Origin: an uncultured Myxococcales bacterium
Lineage (GTDB): Bacteria > Myxococcota_A > UBA9042 > DTJE01
Assembly (NCBI GenBank): GCA_903857665.1
Contig: CAIOFV010000105.1
Location: 1-64,000 of the forward strand
Direction of reading: 5' to 3'
Length of the DNA stretch: 64,000 nt
Shown: positions 57,518 through 64,000 of the stretch, piece by piece
Numbering within the stretch: the stretch's first letter is position 1
Layout of the letters: each line of letters opens with the position of its first letter
The notes under the pieces: generated by a model
What the model was told of the DNA's origin: nothing
The model's input: the letters and a program-made list of their open reading frames with translations, nothing else
Database searches by the model: none
Position numbers and translations under genes: made by a program

Positions 57518-59824
57518 ATGCGTACGCGTTCATCGCTTGCCGTGGCCCCGGTCCTTCGCGGTTTCCAGGCGCTGGCCCTGGTGTTCGGACTGGGCGTCCC
57601 GGCGACCGGCCTGTGCATCCCGCTGGATTCGGTGCCCATGCTGTACCAGGCGACGTCCGTGGACCAGGGCGGCAGCAGCACGACGGTCCTGGTGCCGCGC
57701 CCGATGGACCGCGTGGACCCGTCGCACCTGGCCGACACGATGCTGCGGGCCTTCGACCGGCTGAAGTCCGACAAGGCCGCCGACTACGGCACCGCCGCGC
57801 TGGCCATCGACGCCGACTTCCCCCGGACCCACCGGGTGATCCTGAACCTGGACCCGAACAAGTCGTCCTCGTGGGACCGCGTGGCCTCGGAAGTGTTCTA
57901 CACGCTGCGGTCCCTGGGCATCGGCGAGGTCCGGGCCCCGGCGCTGCGGGAGGCGCCCCTGGAGCCGTCGGCCCTGCGCACCCCGACCTACGTGCTGGTG
58001 CTGCCCTACTACGACGCCCTGCCGCCCAAGGCGCACGCGGACGCCCTGGTGGTGCTGTCGCCCACCGAAATCCTCCCCTGGACGCTGTTCGACTACAAGC
58101 TGCGCCAGGGGGACCCGAACCTGCTGGACAAGGTGCTGGCGGGCCTGAACAGCCGCTCCGAAACCGTGCGCCTGGCCGTGCTGTCGGCCGTCCCCGATCT
58201 GCCCATCGATCATCGTTCCACCCGCCTCCTGCCGCTGCTGGACGACAAGTCCAACGGCGTGCGCCTGGCCGTGCTGAAACTGCTGGAGAAGGACAACGAG
58301 CCGGCCGTCAACGATCGGCTGAGCCGCGTCGTCGAGACCGATCCCGACCCGTCGGTGAAGCTGGCAGCCGTCCGGATGCTGTCCTCTCGCGGCATCAAGA
58401 AGTACGACGTGATCATCGAGATGGAGGCCCTGTCGGACGCGTCCGAGGACAAGGTGATCGGCGCCATCGGCCGGCTGGCCGCGTCGAACAACCCGGTCGT
58501 GACGCCGGCGATCGCCGCGGGGCTGCACTCGACCAACCCGAAGGTCCGCGTCGCTTCGCGGGACGCCCTGGTGCGCATGAACGCGCTGGACCGGATGGCC
58601 GAGGCCCTGCCCGACGACACGGTGGACCTGGCGACCCGCGAGGCCTTCGCCCGCAAACTGGCCGAAACCGGCACGCCGGACCAGAAGTCGAAGGGGCTGG
58701 CCCACCTGCTGGCGAAGGGATCCGAGGAAGCGGCTGCCTGGGCCATCGGCCGTTTGGCGGAAAACCGTCCGGCCGAGGGGCTGAACCTGCTGTACGGCGC
58801 CCTGCTGCGGCCGGAGCCCGGCGTTCGGCAAGTGGCGGCGAAGGCCATCGGCGCCTACCGCAGCCCCGACAGCATCGCCCCGCTACTGGCCTCCTCGAAG
58901 ACCCCCGAGGACCGCGTCGTGGCCGAGCAGGTCGTGGTGTCGATCCTCGGCTCCCTCAGCATGGACGCCGTGCTGGCGAAGATGGACGACCCGGACGTGA
59001 CCGTGCGACGCCTGGCGATGAAGGCGCTGGGCGACGCCCTGAAGGGTTCCACGCCGCCGCCGAAGGCCGTGTCGGTGCTGCAGGCCCGCCTGCTTGACCC
59101 GGACGCCAGCGTGCGCCGGGCCGCCGTGTACGCGCTGGCCCGCCTGCCCGACGACCGGGTCGCAACGTCACTGCTGACGCTGTCCCGGGACCCGGACGCG
59201 GAGCTCCGCGAGGCCGCCGTGGTGGCCGCCACGCGCCTGCACACGCCCGACGCAGAAAAGGTGCTGCTGAAGGGCCTGGACGACGACTCGGACAAGGTCA
59301 AGACCGCCGCTCTGGACGCCGTTGCAGCCCGCAGGATGGAAGGGGCCCGCGAATCGCTGCAGATGCTGGCGTCCTACCGCGACACCACGGTGCGGCGGAA
59401 GGCGGTGCAGGCGTGGCTGGCCCTGTTGCAGCCTGGCGAGGCCGCGGCGAACTACACCTTCCTGTCCAGCCTGCTGTACGACAAGGACCCCGACATCAAG
59501 ATCGCCATAGTCCGGGTCGTCATCACGATCCCGGAACGCAAGGCGCTGCAGGCGGTGTCCAGCCTGGCCATCGATCCCGACACGTCCGTCAAGCTGGCCG
59601 TCATCGACGCGCTGGCCAAGACGAAGGAAAAGGACGCGCTGGAAGGCATCCAGAAGGCGGTCTTCGACACCGACCCGGCCATCCGGATCGCGGCGCTGGA
59701 CGGGATCCAGCGCCTGGCCCGCCCGGAGGCAATCGACTTCCTCAACGAACTGATCAACCTGGAATCCGAACCGACGGTGAAGGCCAAGGCCATGGCCGTG
59801 CGGGACGCGCTGCTGGGGCGGTAG
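57518..59824 (+). CDS. Exported HEAT-repeat protein
   Basis: A 768-residue protein with an N-terminal signal peptide (about 1-33). A short domain of about 190 residues of unknown type follows, and then an uninterrupted array of HEAT/PBS-lyase-type helical repeats (about 200-768), with recurring VRxAAxxALARL and DPDxxVRRAAV units. HEAT arrays bind proteins as curved scaffolds. It probably works in the periplasm or outer membrane as a scaffold, but the partner is unknown. GGAG lies 8 bases before the ATG. The convergent nucleotidyltransferase stop is 16 bp away. Confidence 0.82.
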   Translation: MRTRSSLAVAPVLRGFQALALVFGLGVPATGLCIPLDSVPMLYQATSVDQGGSSTTVLVPRPMDRVDPSHLADTMLRAFDRLKSDKAADYGTAALAIDADFPRTHRVILNLDPNKSSSWDRVASEVFYTLRSLGIGEVRAPALREAPLEPSALRTPTYVLVLPYYDALPPKAHADALVVLSPTEILPWTLFDYKLRQGDPNLLDKVLAGLNSRSETVRLAVLSAVPDLPIDHRSTRLLPLLDDKSNGVRLAVLKLLEKDNEPAVNDRLSRVVETDPDPSVKLAAVRMLSSRGIKKYDVIIEMEALSDASEDKVIGAIGRLAASNNPVVTPAIAAGLHSTNPKVRVASRDALVRMNALDRMAEALPDDTVDLATREAFARKLAETGTPDQKSKGLAHLLAKGSEEAAAWAIGRLAENRPAEGLNLLYGALLRPEPGVRQVAAKAIGAYRSPDSIAPLLASSKTPEDRVVAEQVVVSILGSLSMDAVLAKMDDPDVTVRRLAMKALGDALKGSTPPPKAVSVLQARLLDPDASVRRAAVYALARLPDDRVATSLLTLSRDPDAELREAAVVAATRLHTPDAEKVLLKGLDDDSDKVKTAALDAVAARRMEGARESLQMLASYRDTTVRRKAVQAWLALLQPGEAAANYTFLSSLLYDKDPDIKIAIVRVVITIPERKALQAVSSLAIDPDTSVKLAVIDALAKTKEKDALEGIQKAVFDTDPAIRIAALDGIQRLARPEAIDFLNELINLESEPTVKAKAMAVRDALLGR

Positions 59825-59840
59825 GCGACCCCGGCTCCCG

Positions 59841-60431
59841 CTACCGGATCAGGTCATCACCCGCCAACTTGAGGATCCGCTCGAGTTCCCGATGAAGGCG
59901 ATACGCCTTGCAGATCGACATCAGCCTCGAACGGTCCAGGGAAGGGTTGCGTTCCAGCAACTCGAGGATGTCCAGAAGCGACTTGGGGCCGCCCGCGTAG
60001 ATCTTGAAGACGACGAGATGATAGGGATCGACGACCCGCAGGGCCCCGCCTTCGACCAGCGGAGTGGCCTCTTCCAGCGCATCGGCCACCAGTCTTGGAA
60101 AGCCTCCGGAGGGAGGATTCAGGAAGTTGATCACCTGGACGAGATCTGCGCCCGTCGACCGCACGTCCATGACCCCGCCCAGCGGGTCACCCGCGTCCGG
60201 GTCGCGCACCTCCACGTCATAGCCACGTGCGACCAGCGCACTCGCCACCTGGTGGAGGACGGGTGGGTCCATGGCCACCGCGAGGTCCAGATCGACGGTA
60301 TCGCGCGGATACCCGTGGACAGCCAGTGCCATCGCGCCGACCATCACGGCATCGACGTGGTGCGTCCCGAGCGCCTCCAGCACGTCCTCGGCAACCTTGA
60401 GCGTGTCGTCCAGGGTTGGGGTCCCGCTCAT
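59841..60431 (-). CDS. Nucleotidyltransferase-fold protein (MNT/AbiEii-like)
   Basis: A 196-residue protein with a minimal nucleotidyltransferase pattern: VMVGAMALAVHGYPRDTVDLDLAV, where a Gly-Ala motif and a DxD metal-binding pair (DLDL) are visible, and later a basic/acidic helix. It resembles AbiEii-type and MNT-type toxin or antitoxin partners. Its ATG overlaps the stop of the preceding 79-codon gene (ATGA), so the two are translated together. Whether the pair is a toxin-antitoxin unit is not shown by sequence. Confidence 0.72.
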   Translation of the reverse strand: MSGTPTLDDTLKVAEDVLEALGTHHVDAVMVGAMALAVHGYPRDTVDLDLAVAMDPPVLHQVASALVARGYDVEVRDPDAGDPLGGVMDVRSTGADLVQVINFLNPPSGGFPRLVADALEEATPLVEGGALRVVDPYHLVVFKIYAGGPKSLLDILELLERNPSLDRSRLMSICKAYRLHRELERILKLAGDDLIR

Positions 60432-60667
60432 TCGTCGCTCGTTTCGTGAAGGCGCTGCGTGACCAGGTCGCGGCTGCGCCTACCGAGCGCCAGGGCCAGG
60501 GCCATGCGTTCCGAGGCGCTCAACTGCCGGATGCGTGCCAGTTCGGCTGCCTGGGACTCCTCGGCACTGGCGCTGTGCTTCTTGCGAAGCCCGGCCAGTG
60601 ATACCCGCTCCAGGAAATCCAGGCGCCCATCCACGTGTTTTCCGGCCGGCTTTACACCTGGGGCCAC
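60428..60667 (-). CDS. Small protein paired with the nucleotidyltransferase
   Basis: A 79-residue basic, helical protein with a core LARIRQLSASERMALALALGR. It has no recognised domain. The GTG start has GGAG 7 bases upstream. The stop overlaps the nucleotidyltransferase start by four bases, giving a tight two-gene operon like many toxin-antitoxin or nucleotidyltransferase-partner pairs. Confidence 0.65.
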   Translation of the reverse strand: MAPGVKPAGKHVDGRLDFLERVSLAGLRKKHSASAEESQAAELARIRQLSASERMALALALGRRSRDLVTQRLHETSDE

Positions 60668-60703
60668 GATGGGGCTCCGTCGATTCGATCTGCAGTCGCC
60701 ATT

Positions 60704-61513
60704 CTACGACAAACCCAGGGTCCGCGGGGCCAGTCCCAGCGCCTGGCCCAGCAGTTGGGGATACAGCAGGACGGGCAGGGGCGCAGCGGAACCCGCAGCC
60801 TGGAATTCGGTGAAGCGCATTTGGCAGTAGGGGCACGCGGTCGCCAGCACCTCGGCGCCGGACTCCCGGGCGTCGTCCACCTTCGCCTGCGTCAGGCGGT
60901 CCGACAGCGACGGGTTGGCGTCGTGGACCGGTTCCCCGCAGCAGTCCAGCCGGCGCGGCCACTCCACCGGCGTGGCGCCCGTGACCCGCACCAGGTCCTC
61001 GAAGATCGTCGGCGCCAGGGGATGGTCGAAGCGCGTGACGTCGCTGGGCCGGAGGGCGTGGCACCCGTAGTGGGCCACCACGCGCAGGCCGGTGCGCGGG
61101 GCCGTCACCGCCGCGGCGATGGCCGCCAGGCCCACCTTGCGCGCCAGCACGGGCAGCAGGTGCTCGACGGTCACGCCGGCCGGTAGGGCCAGGCGCTCCG
61201 CCGCCAGGGCCGTTTCCACGCGCTGCCGGAGTGCGGGGTCCTCGTCCAGGAAGCGCTGGGCATGACGCAGGTTCCCGAAGCAGCACTTGCATGGCGTCAG
61301 CACGTCCAGGCCGGCGGCGCCGGCCAGCGCCAGGTTGCGGGCGGCCGCGAACACGAAGGCCTCGCGATCCAGGCTGCGCACCGGGTAGCCGCAGCAGTTG
61401 AACGGCAGGTCCACCAGCGTGACGCCCAGGCGCCCCAGCACGGCCCGCGTGGACAGTTCGTAGGCGGGGACCGACGCGGGGATCTTGCAGCCCAGGAACA
61501 GTGCGTATTTCAT
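60704..61513 (-). CDS. HdrB-like subunit with two CCG domains
   Basis: A 269-residue protein with two CCG motifs of the heterodisulfide-reductase B type: Cys9, Cys40-Cys41 and Cys75/Cys78 (FNCCGYP), then Cys151, Cys191-Cys192 and Cys227/Cys230 (LDCCGEP, CPYC). Each set would hold a noncubane [4Fe-4S] cluster. In its family this subunit reduces a disulfide or passes electrons to a quinone or thiol. The ATG overlaps the stop of the upstream membrane Fe-S gene (ATGA), so they are coupled. Confidence 0.88.
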   Translation of the reverse strand: MKYALFLGCKIPASVPAYELSTRAVLGRLGVTLVDLPFNCCGYPVRSLDREAFVFAAARNLALAGAAGLDVLTPCKCCFGNLRHAQRFLDEDPALRQRVETALAAERLALPAGVTVEHLLPVLARKVGLAAIAAAVTAPRTGLRVVAHYGCHALRPSDVTRFDHPLAPTIFEDLVRVTGATPVEWPRRLDCCGEPVHDANPSLSDRLTQAKVDDARESGAEVLATACPYCQMRFTEFQAAGSAAPLPVLLYPQLLGQALGLAPRTLGLS

Positions 61514-63204
61514 TCCCGCTGCCTCCGCTCGCGGGTGTCGCCCAGGCGGCGATAACCCAGTTCGCGCAGTTCCAGCATCACGTCGGTCACCCGGATGCCC
61601 TCGGGGCAATGCTCCTGGCACTGGTAGCACGTGGCGCAGTCCCAGACCATGCCGGAGCCGATGGCCAGGTCGATCATCCCCAGGCGCAGCAGGTTCATCA
61701 CCTTCTGCGGCGTCAGGTCCATCCCGCCCGGCTCCTCGCCGCCGTGGGCCACCACCGGGCACACGTTGGTGCACGTCTGGCACTGGACGCAGGCGGAGTA
61801 GGTTTCGCGGCGGGACGACAGCGGGCCGACCGGGTTCTGCGCCGCGGTCTGCACAGCCAGCGCCTCGTCCCAGTCGAGGGCGGATCGTTCCCGCACCCAC
61901 TGGGCGGGCGAGGGTTGGCCGGCACGGGCCAGGTCGGCGCGCCCGGCCACCCACAGATCCGCAAGGTCGATGCCCACGGGACAGCGGTCCGTACATCGCC
62001 CGCAGGTGGTGCACAGCACCGCGCCTTCCGCGATACGCCGCGCATGCCCCGCCTGCCGGTCCAGCCAGCGGGGATTCGTGGCCACCGCATGGGTGGCCAG
62101 CAGCTTGTGGGACGGCAGCAGCGCCGGGTTGCCCAGGGACCGGGCGATGGGTGCCACCGAGCAGCGGTCGTCGCACAGGCGGCAGTCCACGCACGCGTCG
62201 ATGGCCAGCGCCCGGCGGTTGGCGCGCCCGACGGGCGACAAGGGCCCCGCGGACGCCGCCCCGTTGGCCAGCAGGCTGACCGGGTCGGCCAGCACGTGGA
62301 TGAACCGGGTGAAGGGCAGCAGGATCAGCCCCAGGAAGCACGCGGCCAGGTGCAGGTACATCAGCCACGTGTCGGCGTCGATCCCGTCCAGCGGTTCCGC
62401 GATCGGCGCCAGCACCCGCGAGATCGGGTAGGACACGAACGCCGAGGATCCGGGCGGGGAATGGCAACTGGCGCAGGCGTCGTGATGCAGTTCCCGCCCC
62501 TCGGCCAGTTTGTCCGGGTCGGGTGCCCCCTGCAGGTCGGGGAACGCGACGCCGAAGTCGGTGGCCCAGGCGAGGCGCAAGGGCAGCAACTCCTCGGGGT
62601 CGGTGGAGCCGATGTACTCGTTGGCCATCCGGTAGAAGGCCTTGGGCGACGCAACCTTGGTGGCCTCCAGCAGGAAGCCGGAAAGCAGCACGACGGCCAC
62701 CAGCGCCGTGAAGACCCGATCCATGGGCCGCTGCGGGCGGGGGGGCGAGGGCGGCCGGCGCAGTCGTCCCGCGACCACCATCACGATGCCGACCACGACG
62801 ACGGCGCCGAATACGTTGCGAAGGAACAGCCAGGGGTCGTGCGTCGAGGCGTAGTCCGGATAGAGCTTCGCGGTGACCAGCCGGGCCAGGGCGTGCATCA
62901 CCAGCAGCAGCAGGAAGCCGTTGACGATGAGCAGGTGGCCCAGCCAGCGCAGCCGCGAGCCGCCGAACAACCTGCGCTGAAGGAAGACGTCCAGCACGAA
63001 GGCCTTCAGCACGCCCGGGGTGCGGCGGCTGACCAGCGTCGCGAGGGTGCCCCGGACCGCCGCAAGCAGCCGCTGGTGGAAGGGGATGTCCCGGGCGTCG
63101 GGCCCGATGCGGACCCGGAGCCACGCCGAAACGCGCCACAGGAGGCCCAGTGCGCACAGACCCAGCGACACGAGGAAGGCCATCCGCAAGAACGACGCCG
63201 ACAT
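61510..63204 (-). CDS. Membrane subunit with heme c site and four Fe-S motifs (HdrC/QmoC-like)
   Basis: A 564-residue fusion. The N-terminal 190 residues form about five membrane helices with His ligands typical of cytochrome b-type subunits. A heme c motif CASCH (244-248) lies in a loop before another helix near 280-300. The C-terminal half has four CxxCxxCxxxC motifs (338-348, 398-408, 482-492, 523-533) for cubane [4Fe-4S] clusters, the last three followed by Pro. It matches NarI/DsrM-HdrC or QmoC-type electron-transfer subunits. It stands between a GlpB-like flavoprotein gene and an HdrB-like gene and probably carries electrons between them and the quinone pool. Confidence 0.88.
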   Translation of the reverse strand: MSASFLRMAFLVSLGLCALGLLWRVSAWLRVRIGPDARDIPFHQRLLAAVRGTLATLVSRRTPGVLKAFVLDVFLQRRLFGGSRLRWLGHLLIVNGFLLLLVMHALARLVTAKLYPDYASTHDPWLFLRNVFGAVVVVGIVMVVAGRLRRPPSPPRPQRPMDRVFTALVAVVLLSGFLLEATKVASPKAFYRMANEYIGSTDPEELLPLRLAWATDFGVAFPDLQGAPDPDKLAEGRELHHDACASCHSPPGSSAFVSYPISRVLAPIAEPLDGIDADTWLMYLHLAACFLGLILLPFTRFIHVLADPVSLLANGAASAGPLSPVGRANRRALAIDACVDCRLCDDRCSVAPIARSLGNPALLPSHKLLATHAVATNPRWLDRQAGHARRIAEGAVLCTTCGRCTDRCPVGIDLADLWVAGRADLARAGQPSPAQWVRERSALDWDEALAVQTAAQNPVGPLSSRRETYSACVQCQTCTNVCPVVAHGGEEPGGMDLTPQKVMNLLRLGMIDLAIGSGMVWDCATCYQCQEHCPEGIRVTDVMLELRELGYRRLGDTRERRQRE

Positions 63205-63208
63205 GACG

Positions 63209-64000
63209 CTACCCTGCCTCTGCCAACGGCCCAGGAACCCCCAGCTGGCGGGCGATCCGGTCCACCGCCAACCGGGCCGTCCCCAGGGCCAGCCCGGCGC
63301 CGCATTTTTCGCGCATCCAGTCCTGCCCGGCCAGGATCGATCCCACCGCGAACAGGCCGGGCCACGCCGGGCGCCCATCCGATTCCAGCGGCCGGAACTC
63401 GTCGTCCGTCGCCAGGCCGGCACGGTTGACGGCGTGCCCCGCCGGGTCCAGGAAATCGCGGCTGTGCCACGCTGCCCGCGAGGCCGGCTGCTGCACGGGC
63501 AGGCCCAGCAGGCTTTCCGTGACGCGCTGCTGCCCGGCCGTAAGGCCGCGCCCGGTGAAACGCCCGGTGGCCAGCACGACCGTCCGGGCCGACACGGTTT
63601 CGCCACCCGGGACGCCGTCCAGCGTCAGCACGGCGGTCCCGTCGAAGGCGGCCGACGTCACGTTCGCGCGCAGCATCCGGTGGACCCCACGGGTCACCAC
63701 GGCCTGCTCCAGCGCGGAGTTCAGCCGCAGTCCGGGCACCGAGGTCGGCATGGTGGGGATCTCGAACACGGGCACGCCCAGGGCCTCCTCGAAGGCCGCG
63801 TGCACGGCCCCCGAACGGGCCAGGCCCAGCACCGCCGGGAAGCCCACCGCGTGGGCGTCGCCCAGCAGCGGCCGCACCCGGGCGATGGTCCGCTCGCGGA
63901 AATCGCCGGACTCCAGCGCGACCGCCATGTGGGCGGCGTACAGTTCCGCCGTCGTTTCGGCCCCGGGGAACTCGACGCGCGCCATGCGCAGCCCCGGCCA
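63209..64000 (-). CDS. GlpB-like flavoprotein (anaerobic glycerol-3-phosphate dehydrogenase subunit B), 5' end outside window
   Basis: The frame is open to base 64000, so the N-terminal FAD-binding part lies beyond the right edge. The visible 264 residues match the middle and C-terminal thirds of GlpB: PTMPTSVPGLRLNSAL, RTVVLATGRFTGRGL, an ATDDEFRPLE segment and the C-terminal GLFAVGSILAGQD motif. GlpB serves with GlpA and the GlpC Fe-S subunit in anaerobic glycerol-3-phosphate oxidation. The stop is 4 bp before the membrane Fe-S gene start. An ATG at 63985 is not the start, since the frame continues upstream. Confidence 0.85.
   Translation of the reverse strand, partial: WPGLRMARVEFPGAETTAELYAAHMAVALESGDFRERTIARVRPLLGDAHAVGFPAVLGLARSGAVHAAFEEALGVPVFEIPTMPTSVPGLRLNSALEQAVVTRGVHRMLRANVTSAAFDGTAVLTLDGVPGGETVSARTVVLATGRFTGRGLTAGQQRVTESLLGLPVQQPASRAAWHSRDFLDPAGHAVNRAGLATDDEFRPLESDGRPAWPGLFAVGSILAGQDWMREKCGAGLALGTARLAVDRIARQLGVPGPLAEAG

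Overview
The window is a dense, GC-rich bacterial chromosome segment. Almost every gene is backed by a GC-driven open frame on the other strand, and many genes are under 100 bp apart. The gene content points to an uncultured member of the former Deltaproteobacteria, most likely Myxococcota or a close relative. The signs are a giant Cys-rich surface protein with a Myxococcus-type C-terminal tail and an OmpA end, at least seven predicted lipoproteins (four with an Asp/Val/Pro/Thr-rich spacer such as DVPADVP), a Cys-rich VWA-type lipoprotein, a CotH protein, several multi-domain signalling proteins, and GTG or TTG starts. No mobile element, integrase, prophage, CRISPR array, rRNA gene or plasmid origin was seen. 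The identification is inference from content, not from a marker gene.

Layout. 1-5445: end of a giant surface/outer-membrane protein. 5474-7176: ammonium transporter amtB with its PII partner. 7365-11801: two consecutive hybrid histidine kinases. 12211-18603: DEAD-box helicase, JAMM-type protein, SDR dehydrogenase, glycerophosphodiesterase, lgt and dprA. 18605-22565: a leftward operon alr-hemL-NUDIX-hydrolase. 22746-32701: rightward genes for a GT87 membrane glycosyltransferase, a double-length ThyX, a VWA-type lipoprotein, TolB, a YihY/BrkB membrane protein and a lipoprotein with three thioredoxin-like domains. 32970-40543: mostly leftward genes for two zinc-ribbon proteins, a radical SAM protein, one tRNA (CAT), a DHH phosphoesterase, GrpE, a degenerate M20 peptidase and a sulfite-oxidase-fold enzyme, with a tandem ACT protein on the other strand. 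40701-46447: a small lipoprotein, gdhA, a receiver/PPDK-N fusion and another lipoprotein. 46642-53355: 5'-nucleotidase lipoprotein, HAD phosphatase, amino-acid permease, CotH lipoprotein and an orphan lipoprotein. 53463-59824: RecD2-type helicase with an unknown partner, and a HEAT-repeat protein. 59841-60667: a nucleotidyltransferase/small-protein pair. 60704-64000: a redox module of HdrB-like, heme/Fe-S membrane and GlpB-like subunits, running off the right edge.

How the genes may work together. amtB-glnK and gdhA handle ammonium uptake and assimilation, although the PII protein lacks the usual uridylylated tyrosine. lgt and the many lipoproteins fit a cell that decorates its envelope heavily. 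The right-hand redox module looks like a glycerol-3-phosphate or similar dehydrogenase passing electrons through a b-type/multi-cluster Fe-S subunit to an HdrB-like subunit.

Many starts were moved downstream of the longest open frame, using Shine-Dalgarno position, lipobox or signal-peptide placement and candidate promoters. All promoter calls come from reading -35/-10 hexamers by eye and are hypotheses. Only one intergenic gap exceeds 300 bp (11802-12210), and it is described.
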